Part shown: piece by piece, positions 16,734 through 25,298 of the stretch
Position numbering within the stretch: the stretch's first letter is position 1
Layout: each line of letters begins with the position of its first letter
Source: Desulfosarcina widdelii
Lineage (GTDB): Bacteria; Desulfobacterota; Desulfobacteria; Desulfobacterales; Desulfosarcinaceae
Direction: 5' to 3'
Length of the DNA: 64,000 nt
Assembly: GCF_009688965.1 (NCBI RefSeq)
Contig: NZ_AP021875.1
Span: forward strand, 682,001 to 746,000
Program-made: the position numbers and the translations under genes
The notes under the pieces: generated by a model
Databases searched by the model: none
What the model saw: only the letters and a program-made list of their open reading frames with translations
What the model was told of the DNA's origin: nothing

Positions 16734-17372
16734 TTGAAAAAAGACGAATCCACCGATGCCGCTCCAAAGAAAAAAGGAGCGCTGCGTGAAAATATCGAAG
16801 CGATTATTGTTGCCGTTATTCTGGCCCTTTTTATTCGAACATTCGTGGTTCAGGCATTCAAGATTCCATCCGGCTCCATGAAAGACACGCTGTTGATTGG
16901 CGACCATATCCTTGTGAACAAGTTCATCTATGGGGTTAAAGCACCCTTTTTTCGAAAGACCATTATTCCCATAAAAGACCCGCAACGTGGGGATATCATC
17001 GTCTTCGAATTCCCCGAGGACCCCAGTAAGGATTTTATCAAGCGGGTGATCGGGATGCCGGGGGATGTTGTCGAGATTCGAAACAAGAAGCTGTTCGTCA
17101 ATGGTAAACCCATCAAAGACGGCCACAGCATCCACAAAGATCCCAAGATATTTCCCGCCCGATTGCAACCCAGGGATAATTTGGGCCCGATCACCGTTCC
17201 CGAAGGCAAACTTTTTGTCATGGGCGACAACCGCGATTTTTCCTATGACAGCCGTTTTTGGGGGTTTGTCGATCTTTTGGCGGTAAAAGGCAAGGCATTT
17301 ATCATTTACTGGTCATGGGATAAAGAGAATTTCGGTGTGAGATGGAACCGGCTGGGGCATTTGCTGGAGTAA
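16734..17372 (+). CDS. lepB: Signal peptidase I
   Basis: 212 residues. One N-terminal membrane helix (about residues 20-40) leads into PSGSMKDTL with the catalytic serine (Ser48); KRVIGMPGD carries the general-base lysine (Lys103), and MGDNRDFSYDSRFWG is the family's C-terminal box. The enzyme cleaves signal peptides on the periplasmic side of the inner membrane. The start is a TTG at 16734. The short periplasmic domain is of the compact type common outside enterobacteria. It precedes the pilR-like gene by 112 bases. Confidence 0.94.
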   Translation: MKKDESTDAAPKKKGALRENIEAIIVAVILALFIRTFVVQAFKIPSGSMKDTLLIGDHILVNKFIYGVKAPFFRKTIIPIKDPQRGDIIVFEFPEDPSKDFIKRVIGMPGDVVEIRNKKLFVNGKPIKDGHSIHKDPKIFPARLQPRDNLGPITVPEGKLFVMGDNRDFSYDSRFWGFVDLLAVKGKAFIIYWSWDKENFGVRWNRLGHLLE

Positions 17373-17484
17373 TATCAAGATGGAAACGGGCAGCTCGTAA
17401 AGGCAAGTTTTCATCGGCTGTTTTTTGTGCCTGCCGATTTCAAATCTCAAGCGATCTACCTTATTATATACTTGGAGTGCCCAA

Positions 17485-18876
17485 ATGGTAGAAAATCAAG
17501 CCAGCATCCTGGTTGTCGACGACGAGCTGAGTATGCGCGAACTCCTAGAATACATGCTGGAAAAAGAGGGGTATCGCGTTATTTGTGCGGCCAACGGCAA
17601 AGAAGCCCTGTCCAGGATCGAGAAAGATCGCTACGACTTGATGCTCTGCGACATCCGCCTGGGGGACATGACCGGCCTGGAGGTGCTAAAGGCATCCAAA
17701 AAGAAAAACCCGCATGTAACGGTGATCATGATTTCCGCCTTTGCAACAACCGAAACGGCGGTGGAGGCAATGAACCAAGGGGCCTTCGACTACGTTCCCA
17801 AACCGTTTCAAAACGAGGAGCTGCTTCATGCCATTGCCAACGCACTGGAGCGCAAAACCCTGGAGAGGGAAAAACGGGTCATTGAAAACGAGCTGAAGAG
17901 CAGCGTCCATTTCGGCAAGATCGTGGGCAACAGCGCCCGCATGCAGCACATCTACGAAATGATTCGGCAGGTTGCCAGAACGCGCAGCAGTATTTTGATT
18001 ACCGGCGAAAGCGGCACCGGAAAAGAGTTGATTGCCAAGGCCATTCACGAGCAGAGCGATCGGGCTGATCAACCGTTTGTGACTATCAACTGCGGAGGGA
18101 TTCCCGAAACCCTGCTGGAAAGCGAATTCTTTGGTCACCGTAAAGGCTCTTTCACCGGTGCAACCTCGGATAAAAAAGGCTTGATGGAAATTGCCCACCA
18201 GGGAACCCTGTTTTTGGACGAGGTGGCCGAATTGAGCGTGCCCATGCAGGTCAAATTGCTGCGTGCGGTCCAAGAGCGGATCATTCGGCCGGTGGGCGGC
18301 ACCCAGGATATTGCCGTGGACATCCGGATCATTTCAGCCACCAACAAGATGCTGGAAGACCAGGTAATCGCGGGTAATTTCCGCGAGGATCTGTTCTATC
18401 GGCTGAATGTGATCGAAATCAAGATCCCGCCGTTACGTGACCGAAAGGGGGATCTATTGCCCCTGGCCCAGCACTTCCTTGAAAAATACTCCCGGGAACT
18501 GGGAAAAGAAGTTACCAAATTTTCCTCCTATGCCATCGATTTGCTGAAAAAATACGATTTCCCAGGTAATATCAGAGAGTTAGAAAACCTTATCGAGAGA
18601 AGCGTAGCCCTTTCCAGTACCAACATCCTTTTGCCGGACAGCCTGGCCATGTCTATCCATAAAAAAAGGTGGATCGAGGGCGTGCGCAATCGCCGCTTCG
18701 ATATCGACGAGGTAGCTCAAGGCGTGAACCTGGACAGCATCCTCGAAGAAATCGAGCGGGCCTACATCGAAAAGGCTATGGAATGCACGGACGGCAACAA
18801 AAACAAGGCGGCCGATCTGCTGGGCTTGAGCCTGCGATCATTCCGGTACAGGGTCGATAAGCTCAATCCCAACTAG
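17485..18876 (+). CDS. Sigma-54-dependent response regulator, PilR-like
   Basis: 463 residues in NtrC order. The receiver domain has DDE near residue 12 and the phosphate-accepting aspartate at about residue 56 (LMLCDIRLG). The AAA+ domain has Walker A GESGTGKE, the sigma-54 contact loop GSFTGA (a serine variant of GAFTGA) and the EFFGHRKG region. A Fis-type helix-turn-helix (NKNKAADLLGLSLRSFRYRV) ends the protein. The ATG at 17485 has GGAG seven bases ahead and starts right at the receiver; an upstream in-frame start would add 20 odd residues. Next on the strand is a type IV pilin gene with a good sigma-54 promoter, so control of pilA is the natural inference. The sensor kinase PilS is not in the window. 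Confidence 0.88.
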   Translation: MVENQASILVVDDELSMRELLEYMLEKEGYRVICAANGKEALSRIEKDRYDLMLCDIRLGDMTGLEVLKASKKKNPHVTVIMISAFATTETAVEAMNQGAFDYVPKPFQNEELLHAIANALERKTLEREKRVIENELKSSVHFGKIVGNSARMQHIYEMIRQVARTRSSILITGESGTGKELIAKAIHEQSDRADQPFVTINCGGIPETLLESEFFGHRKGSFTGATSDKKGLMEIAHQGTLFLDEVAELSVPMQVKLLRAVQERIIRPVGGTQDIAVDIRIISATNKMLEDQVIAGNFREDLFYRLNVIEIKIPPLRDRKGDLLPLAQHFLEKYSRELGKEVTKFSSYAIDLLKKYDFPGNIRELENLIERSVALSSTNILLPDSLAMSIHKKRWIEGVRNRRFDIDEVAQGVNLDSILEEIERAYIEKAMECTDGNKNKAADLLGLSLRSFRYRVDKLNPN

Positions 18877-19089
18877 CACACTTTCATTAATAATATATTT
18901 TCCCTGATAACAAAGGGATAAAATCTCCGACAAGCCGACGCTGAACACCGGCGAATCAGCTCCAGTCAACCAATCCTTCTCCTTATCCTGATCAAATCTC
19001 ATAAAGTGACGGCTTGGTTCCAATACCGTTTCCTCCTTATTGATATCGATCCGAAAGAAATACATGATGGCATGCAATAATGAATTCAT
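18838..19089 (-). CDS. Small hypothetical protein, doubtful
   Basis: A possible 83-residue protein (MNSLLHAIMYFFRIDINKEE and onward) convergent with the PilR-like gene and overlapping its last 39 bases. An AGGAG lies 14 bases before the ATG, longer than ideal. Composition is protein-like and it would fill an otherwise empty stretch, but I recognise no family and no conserved motif. It could equally be chance. Confidence 0.3.
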   Translation of the reverse strand: MNSLLHAIMYFFRIDINKEETVLEPSRHFMRFDQDKEKDWLTGADSPVFSVGLSEILSLCYQGKYIINESVLVGIELIDPVPE

Positions 19090-19346
19090 TTTATTGCAAT
19101 TGGCTCCTTTGCATATTTAAAATCGAAAAAAATTAAACCTTTCCATTCAAGAGTCGATATAAAAAATATCGGAATTCAAACGCAGAGGCAGACAGTGTCA
19201 GGGCAATGACAATTTTTGGCAAGCAGGAACAAATTTTGATCCCGATAGATATCAGCGAACTGGAAACAACGGCTCGGAAAGATTAAGCTAAGAAAAATTA
19301 CATTTAAAAACGGTTAGATAGAAAATAAAGAAAAAAGTTTTAAAGA

Positions 19347-19362
19347 TGGCATATACAATGCA
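19347..19362 (+). promoter_or_regulatory. Sigma-54 (RpoN) promoter of pilA
   Basis: TGGCATATACAATGCA carries the invariant GG (19348-19349) and GC (19360-19361) with exactly ten bases between them, plus the preferred TGGCA and TGCA contexts. Transcription would start near 19373, leaving a leader of about 100 bases before the pilin ATG. The upstream ~470 bases to the PilR-like gene leave room for activator sites. Confidence 0.78.
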
Positions 19363-19473
19363 TTTACCGGTTCCAACAAAGCTTGACAAAGAAAGTCGAA
19401 CAACGGGTAACAGGTTTACAGGATTTTCATTAACCACCACCAACTAACTTTTTTAACTTTCAGGAGGGTTCAA

Positions 19474-19872
19474 ATGCTTAGCAAAATGAGAACGAACAAC
19501 AAAGGTTTCACACTGATCGAATTGATGATCGTCATCGCCATCATCGGTATCCTGGCGGCCATCGCGATCCCCAACTTCATTTCTTATCGTAACAAGGCTT
19601 TCTGTAGCGCGGCGGAATCCGATGCCAACAATATCGCAGCGGCACTTTCCGACTATTTCGCCATTCCCGCGCACGTCACAATGCCTAGCTTGGCTGAGAT
19701 CGGTATGAACACCCTGTCCGGCCCGGCTGGTGCTGAAAATACCGCCACATTGAGCGGTGGTGTTGACAATATCACGATTACCGTCACAGATGCCAGCGGT
19801 CGCTGTCCTGAAGACTACCAGAATTCCCAGCCGGACTGGGATAGCGATATATTTACCAAGGTGATGCGATAG
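19474..19872 (+). CDS. pilA: Type IV pilin (PilA-like major pilin)
   Basis: 132-residue prepilin. An 11-residue leader ends in Gly ([11 protein letters not shown]), then the mature protein begins [20 protein letters not shown] with Phe1 and Glu5, the PilD cleavage and N-methylation site. The mature pilin is about 121 residues with two cysteines (about positions 33 and 100) that could form a disulfide. AGGAGGG precedes the ATG by five bases. A strong terminator follows. The gene is preceded by a sigma-54 promoter and a PilR-like gene and followed by membrane glycosyltransferase-like genes and a disulfide-forming enzyme. The pilin is longer than the truncated Geobacter-type pilin but shorter than most classical type IVa pilins. 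Confidence 0.93.
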   Translation: MLSKMRTNNKGFTLIELMIVIAIIGILAAIAIPNFISYRNKAFCSAAESDANNIAAALSDYFAIPAHVTMPSLAEIGMNTLSGPAGAENTATLSGGVDNITITVTDASGRCPEDYQNSQPDWDSDIFTKVMR

Positions 19873-19916
19873 TTTACTCATGTAATCAATGATTCTTTTT
19901 AAACATTTCATTTAAT

Positions 19917-19948
19917 AAAAGGGGGGCACCATTAACTGCCCCCCTTTT
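19917..19948 (+). terminator. Factor-independent terminator of pilA
   Basis: GGGGGGCA (19921-19928) pairs perfectly with TGCCCCCC (19937-19944) across an eight-base loop, extended by AAAA/TTTT flanks, and is followed by further T-rich sequence. It lies 45 bases after the pilin stop and 18 bases before the next gene's ATG, so the downstream genes need read-through or another promoter. Confidence 0.92.
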
Positions 19949-19965
19949 ATTTATTTCAGATTGGG

Positions 19966-22044
19966 ATGGCTGAAAAAAAAACGACAGCTGAAAGTGGAAA
20001 TTCAGTTTCATTTCTACTGATTGCAATTCTGATTGGTGTAATCTATGCCAACACCCTCAACACATCCTGGCACCTTGACGACGAACCGAACATCCTCAAC
20101 AACAATCGTGCGCATTTAACGCAAATAAGCTATCGCGGTATTATTGATAGTATGCATGCGCATCCGCGCGATACCGGGAAGCTATACCGTCCGGTTGCAA
20201 TGTTGACCTTTGCATTAAACTGGAGGTTCTGCAAAAATTCGGTTGTTGGGTACCATGTCGTCAACATTGTTATCCATCTAACCTGCTGCATTCTTCTTTT
20301 TCTAACCATAACCCGTTTATTTGAATGCCCGAATATTGTGGGTTATGATCGACGGGATTGTCATTTCATCGCGATGCTTGCTGCAGTTCTCTGGGCAGTA
20401 CATCCGATTCAAACGCAAGCAGTGACTTACATTGTTCAACGGATGGCGTCCCTATCGACTCTGTTCTTTCTTTTGGCGCTATATTTGTACCTCGGGGCAA
20501 GAATCAACACGACTATTAAAAATACGTGGTGGAAATATGGTTGCAGTTTGATTTGTTTTTTGCTTGCCTTCGGTTCCAAAGAGAATGCCTTGCTTTTTCC
20601 TTTGTCACTTGTACTGGTAGAGGCGGTTTTCTTTCAAGACCTTTCAACGAAAAAGCATCAGAGAAAATTTCTTGCGTTAGGTCTTTTTATGGTCTTGACG
20701 GTAGGTCTGGTTGGCGTCGTATTGTTCATAGGAAATTTTTCTTCCTTATTAAGGGGGTATGAAGCACGGTCATTCACTCTTCCGCAGCGACTGATGACGG
20801 AACCTAGAATCTTAGTCTACTATATCAGTCAACTTATTTATCCAGTGGCCGACAGGCTATCCGTTGAACACGATATCGCGATATCGACTTCGCTTTTCAA
20901 TCCATGGAAGACGTTCACCTCCCTGGCGTTCGTTATTATTTTGATTTCGTGGACGCTTTTGAAGATAAGGAAGCATCCTTTCATTGCATTTTCTATTTTG
21001 TTTTTTTTCTTGAATCATTCGGTGGAGTCTACGTTTGTTCCGTTGGAGTTGGTTTTCGAACATCGTAATTACCTGCCTTCACTTTTTCTTTTCGTTCCGA
21101 TTGCCATTGGTTTCATGAAGTTGATCGGCTACTATTATCAGCAAAATAAAAAAGTAATGATGTCGTTTATATATTCATCCGTTACGCTTTTAATCGTATT
21201 TATGGGAGTCGGCACGTATCAAAGAAACATGGTGTGGGCAAGTGATTATACATTGTGGTACGATGCTTTCCAAAAGGCGCCAAATAGAGCGCGGCCGGCA
21301 TACCTTCTTGCAAGATACTACGCCAGGAGAGGCGATAACGTTAAAGCAATGGCGTTGTATGAGAAAGCGTTGCGTGGACAATCTTCAACACCCGGCTACA
21401 CACGTGCTCTTGTGCTGAATGGTATGGCTGCGATCTATTTTGTACAAAAGAATTACGATGAGTGTGTTTCTGCATTTAAAGAGGCGATTGCATTAAAACC
21501 GGAGTTCACTCAAATTCAATCCAATATGGTAATTTCTTTGATTAAGATGGGGCGATTGGCAGAAGCTGACCGGTACCTTGAAAATTTATCGAAAAAGCAA
21601 GCAGGGGGCAGTATATTCCATTATTTGAAAGGCCTTGTTTTATACCGGAAGGGAAAACCCGCTTTAGCCTTGACACAATTCCGACATGCCTTGGTATTAG
21701 AGCCTGATTCTAAAATTATTAAGATTAAAATATCAGAGACGTTGGCCGCAAATGGATATTATCGACAGGCAGATATTTTTACAAGGATTTCGCAACCCTA
21801 TTATACTTCGGACGTAGAAACGCTCGTTTTTTTATATATCAACAGCATAAAAAACGACCGGATTAACCAAGCTGTGCGATATTTGGATCAAATATTTAAA
21901 AAAAACAATCTGATGCTTGCCATGCAAAAATTGAGGCGAAAATGTGAAGAGAGCTTGATAACAACAAGCCAAAAATCGATAGCTCACAATTTAATTTCTG
22001 AAAGAATTGAAACCTTTTTAGAAAAAATGTGCTCAATTGATTGA
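19966..22044 (+). CDS. TMTC-like GT-C membrane protein with TPR repeats, copy 1
   Basis: 692 residues. The N-terminal ~430 residues are polytopic, with an early loop SWHLDDEPNIL carrying the paired acidic residues of GT-C enzymes, the block WAVHPIQTQAVTYIVQRM followed by SLSTLFFLLALYLYL, and VPLELVFEHRNYLPS. The C-terminal ~250 residues are tetratricopeptide repeats (for example ALYEKALRGQ, CVSAFKEAIALKPE, ALTQFRHALVLEPD). This layout is that of TMTC proteins, which in animals are polyprenyl-phosphate-mannose-dependent O-mannosyltransferases. In bacteria the function is not established. Its place right after pilA and beside a paralog suggests pilin or exported-protein glycosylation. No ribosome site is obvious. 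Confidence 0.75.
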   Translation: MAEKKTTAESGNSVSFLLIAILIGVIYANTLNTSWHLDDEPNILNNNRAHLTQISYRGIIDSMHAHPRDTGKLYRPVAMLTFALNWRFCKNSVVGYHVVNIVIHLTCCILLFLTITRLFECPNIVGYDRRDCHFIAMLAAVLWAVHPIQTQAVTYIVQRMASLSTLFFLLALYLYLGARINTTIKNTWWKYGCSLICFLLAFGSKENALLFPLSLVLVEAVFFQDLSTKKHQRKFLALGLFMVLTVGLVGVVLFIGNFSSLLRGYEARSFTLPQRLMTEPRILVYYISQLIYPVADRLSVEHDIAISTSLFNPWKTFTSLAFVIILISWTLLKIRKHPFIAFSILFFFLNHSVESTFVPLELVFEHRNYLPSLFLFVPIAIGFMKLIGYYYQQNKKVMMSFIYSSVTLLIVFMGVGTYQRNMVWASDYTLWYDAFQKAPNRARPAYLLARYYARRGDNVKAMALYEKALRGQSSTPGYTRALVLNGMAAIYFVQKNYDECVSAFKEAIALKPEFTQIQSNMVISLIKMGRLAEADRYLENLSKKQAGGSIFHYLKGLVLYRKGKPALALTQFRHALVLEPDSKIIKIKISETLAANGYYRQADIFTRISQPYYTSDVETLVFLYINSIKNDRINQAVRYLDQIFKKNNLMLAMQKLRRKCEESLITTSQKSIAHNLISERIETFLEKMCSID

Positions 22045-24100
22045 AAATCCAAAAAGATTTGATTTGCGCAATCGGAATGCCTTTTTTCTGATCCTAACCT
22101 TCACGACCATCATATATAGCAATTCATTTAACGCCTCCTGGCATTTTGACGACTTCCCCAATATTATCAGTAGTAAGGGAGTCCATATGTCAGGAATAGG
22201 TATGGATTCCATAAAAAAATCACTCTATGCAAATCCGATCAATGATCGCAAATTGATTAGACCTGTTGCTTATTTAACTTTCGCTGTAAATTGGTATTTC
22301 GGTCAAGGTGCAGTATTTGGTTATCATTTGATTAACGTATTCATCCATTTTGCCTCATCTTTTTTATTGTTTTTGGTAATATCGCTCCTGTTGAAATCAC
22401 CAAAATCTCCATACAATAACAGTCCGGATGTATATCCCATTGCGTTGCTATCGTCTGTTTTATGGGCGATTCACCCTATCCATGTGCAGGCAGTCACCTA
22501 TATCGTGCAGCGAATGACATCCCTTTCGGCGCTATTCTATATTTTAGGAATCTATTTCTATCTGAAAATTAAGAACACACCAAGCAAACGTAATCAAATT
22601 ATGCTGCTATTTGGCATATTAATCTCCTTTTCTCTGGCATTGGGAACGAAAGAAAATACTATCACTCTTCCAGCAACCCTATTTCTTATCGAAGTAATAT
22701 TTTTTCAGGATCTTAAAGAGAAACGAACAAAAAGAGTGATGCTATGGATGTCGTTTTCATTTGTTATCTTGCTGGCGGTCCTGGGTTTAACCGTATTTAG
22801 AGATCCGCTGCTGGATATTTTTGGCGGATACAAAAGCAGGGACTTTACCTTGCCACAGCGCCTGTTGACTGAACCGAGAGTATTGTTAATATATCTCAGA
22901 CAATTGTTTCTGCCCATCGATCACTATTTTTCAATCGTTCATGATGTTCCTTTGTCAATGTCACTCTTTGATCCTGTAACAACACTCCCGGCGATGATCA
23001 TTATTTTGGGGTTGATTGTTTTCGGCATTACACAGTTGGCGATTCGTCCATTCATAGCATTTGCAATCCTTGTTTTTTTTATTGGACATTCCGTTGAATC
23101 CACTTTTATTCCGCTAGAAATTATTTTTGAGCACCGGAACTATTTACCGTCAATATTTATATTCTTGCCGATTGCCATCGGCATCCAGCGGCTAATCAGT
23201 TCTCAATCTAAATATAATAAAAGTCAAATAAAAATAGCGGCCATATTTCTTTTGGTTTTGTTCGTGTCCGTTGGAATTGAAACATACAACCGAAACAAGG
23301 CCTGGGCTACGGAATTTGGCCTGTGGAACGATGCACTTAAAAAAGCGCCACTCAACGCCAGACCATATCAAGGAGTCGCAGCCTTCTATAAATATAGAAA
23401 AGAATATAAAAAAGCTTTAAAACTATATGAAGCCACCCTGAGTTTACCGAACATTTCCAGTCTCTCCAGAAGTAAAACATTGAATAATATAGGCAATATT
23501 TATCGTGAAACCGGTCGCTGGGACCTTGCGTTGCGATTTTATCGGAACGCACTACTTTCCGATGCTTCCAATCGACTGGCGAGAATAAATCTGGCTACCG
23601 GTCTGGTTAAGTTTGGCAGATTTGATGAAGCCATGAAACATGCCGATATGTTGGCGAGAATTGCTAACGATGACGTTCGAGTGCTAAACCTTAACGGGTT
23701 CATTCTGTATAAACAGCAAAAATTTGATGAGGCGCTGATTTATTTTCACAAGGGGATTGAACTTGAGCCGTTGAGCCAGCATTTATTGGTCAATTTAGGG
23801 ATGACGCTATCCCGCATGGGTTGCTTCAAGAACGCTGCTTTTTTTCTGAACCTGGCGGTCAAGTATCATGGAATGAAGGCAGCATCCTATTTTTCAGCCA
23901 TACAGAATCTATCTATTTTCGACAAAAAGGCTGAACTGAATACAATGGTGGATCGTCTGTTTACTCGGTTCAGCATTGAAAGCATACAGTTGGCGCTGAC
24001 GGATGCATCAAATAATCAAGACGAAACAGTATTCGATCCGGAAATCGTTTCATGTGCAATTACCGACAGATTTAATGAGTTTCCCCATGAATTTGAGTAA
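22037..24100 (+). CDS. TMTC-like GT-C membrane protein with TPR repeats, copy 2
   Basis: 687 residues and clearly a paralog of the gene before it: the same SWHFDDFPNI loop, WAIHPIHVQAVTYIVQRM, LPQRLLTEPRVLLIYL and IPLEIIFEHRNYLPS blocks occur in the same order, followed by TPR repeats (ALKLYEATLSL, ALRFYRNALLSD, ALIYFHKGIELEPL). The start is a TTG overlapping the previous stop by eight bases, so the two are probably translated together. I infer a tandem duplication with divergence, perhaps giving transferases with different acceptors or sugars. The last TPR part overlaps the next gene's start. Confidence 0.75.
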   Translation: MIENPKRFDLRNRNAFFLILTFTTIIYSNSFNASWHFDDFPNIISSKGVHMSGIGMDSIKKSLYANPINDRKLIRPVAYLTFAVNWYFGQGAVFGYHLINVFIHFASSFLLFLVISLLLKSPKSPYNNSPDVYPIALLSSVLWAIHPIHVQAVTYIVQRMTSLSALFYILGIYFYLKIKNTPSKRNQIMLLFGILISFSLALGTKENTITLPATLFLIEVIFFQDLKEKRTKRVMLWMSFSFVILLAVLGLTVFRDPLLDIFGGYKSRDFTLPQRLLTEPRVLLIYLRQLFLPIDHYFSIVHDVPLSMSLFDPVTTLPAMIIILGLIVFGITQLAIRPFIAFAILVFFIGHSVESTFIPLEIIFEHRNYLPSIFIFLPIAIGIQRLISSQSKYNKSQIKIAAIFLLVLFVSVGIETYNRNKAWATEFGLWNDALKKAPLNARPYQGVAAFYKYRKEYKKALKLYEATLSLPNISSLSRSKTLNNIGNIYRETGRWDLALRFYRNALLSDASNRLARINLATGLVKFGRFDEAMKHADMLARIANDDVRVLNLNGFILYKQQKFDEALIYFHKGIELEPLSQHLLVNLGMTLSRMGCFKNAAFFLNLAVKYHGMKAASYFSAIQNLSIFDKKAELNTMVDRLFTRFSIESIQLALTDASNNQDETVFDPEIVSCAITDRFNEFPHEFE

Positions 24101-25268
24101 TGACAATAAGAGTCGTTTCCCATTCGGTTTCTATTATAGCCTTACTTTGATTGCTATTTGCGTTGGGCTTTTTACCTCAATCTATTTAGAGGTCTCTCAC
24201 TACCGTGTTTATACGGATATTGGGTATAAGAGTTTTTGTGCAGTTTCAAAAACCATCAACTGTGATACCGTTTCGCAAAGTCCCTATTCTATATTTCTGT
24301 CGATACCTGTTCCAGTGTGGGGAGTCCTTGGTTACGGATTACTCTTTATTATAGTGTGTTATGCCTGGAGAGCCAGACTGGAAGGCAAGGCTTTATTTTT
24401 TCCGACATTTCTTTTGATATCTTTGGTGTTTTCGATCTACAGTATCATCCTCGGCCTTATTTCGACATTTTTTATTCGAAGTTACTGCATTATGTGTATT
24501 CTCACATATGCGGTGAATTTCTTTCTAGTGTATATATGCTGGTTGATCATCAAACGCTTTTTTCAAGGCGGTGTCATTGGTGGATTGATAAAAGACTTCC
24601 GATTTTTCAGTGAACGAATAAAGATCGTTTGCATAATCCTGGTTTGTTGTATGATCGTTATTGCCACAATTTCTCATTTTATGCCGAAATACTGGAGGAT
24701 GAATAGTGTTGTATTAACAAGTGATCTTCCACAAGGAATATCTCAAGGTGGCCATCCATGGATCGGTGCAACCGATCCTCAAATTACCGTCATTGAGTAT
24801 ACGGATTATCAGTGCTTTCAATGTAAAAAAATGCATTATTACTTAAGGCAGTTGATGGCAAAATACCCGGATAAAATCCGATTGATTCATATGCACTTTC
24901 CAATGGATCATGCCGTTAACCCAATAGTGAGGACGCCGTATCATAAAGGTTCCGGCAAACTTTCGCTGATTGCGCTATACGCAGCAATCCAAGGAAAGTT
25001 CTGGGAAATGAACGATTTTCTATTTTCATTGCAACAGAGCAAAGATACGATTGAGATAAAAGCGATTGCCGCTGCAACAGGTTTAAATCCCAAGGATTTA
25101 ATTGCAGCAACACAGAATGCATATTTGCGGCGAATGTTAAGAGCCGATATCCTGAGCGGGATAAACCTCGGCATAACAGGCACCCCGGGATACATTGTTG
25201 ACGGGAAATTGTATCTTGGCACTTTTCCTGTAGAGATACTTTCCAACTTGGAAGGTCATACTCCATAG
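24075..25268 (+). CDS. VKOR-DsbA/thioredoxin fusion, disulfide-forming membrane protein
   Basis: About 397 residues. The first ~200 form a vitamin K epoxide reductase domain: several membrane helices, the loop cysteines in SFCAVSKTINCDTVSQSPYS, the helix-preceding serine and the quinone-side CIMC motif. After a further helix comes a periplasmic DsbA/thioredoxin-like domain with the CFQC active site and the cis-proline in TGTPGYIVDG. Such fusions oxidise secreted proteins and pass electrons to quinone. The start is uncertain (ATG at 24075 or 24087, both inside the end of the previous gene; a longer frame starts at 24003). Sitting four genes behind a two-cysteine pilin, it may form the pilin disulfide, but general oxidative folding is equally possible. 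Confidence 0.85.
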   Translation: MSFPMNLSNDNKSRFPFGFYYSLTLIAICVGLFTSIYLEVSHYRVYTDIGYKSFCAVSKTINCDTVSQSPYSIFLSIPVPVWGVLGYGLLFIIVCYAWRARLEGKALFFPTFLLISLVFSIYSIILGLISTFFIRSYCIMCILTYAVNFFLVYICWLIIKRFFQGGVIGGLIKDFRFFSERIKIVCIILVCCMIVIATISHFMPKYWRMNSVVLTSDLPQGISQGGHPWIGATDPQITVIEYTDYQCFQCKKMHYYLRQLMAKYPDKIRLIHMHFPMDHAVNPIVRTPYHKGSGKLSLIALYAAIQGKFWEMNDFLFSLQQSKDTIEIKAIAAATGLNPKDLIAATQNAYLRRMLRADILSGINLGITGTPGYIVDGKLYLGTFPVEILSNLEGHTP

Positions 25269-25298
25269 GCTTGTTGCAAAATTCAAAAGGGTGACTTC

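Noticed and set aside
19360..19383. Second GG-N10-GC element (CGGTTCC...AAAGCTT) as sigma-54 promoter of pilA
   Set aside because: Spacing fits, but the -24 and -12 contexts are poor. The element at 19347-19362 matches far better.
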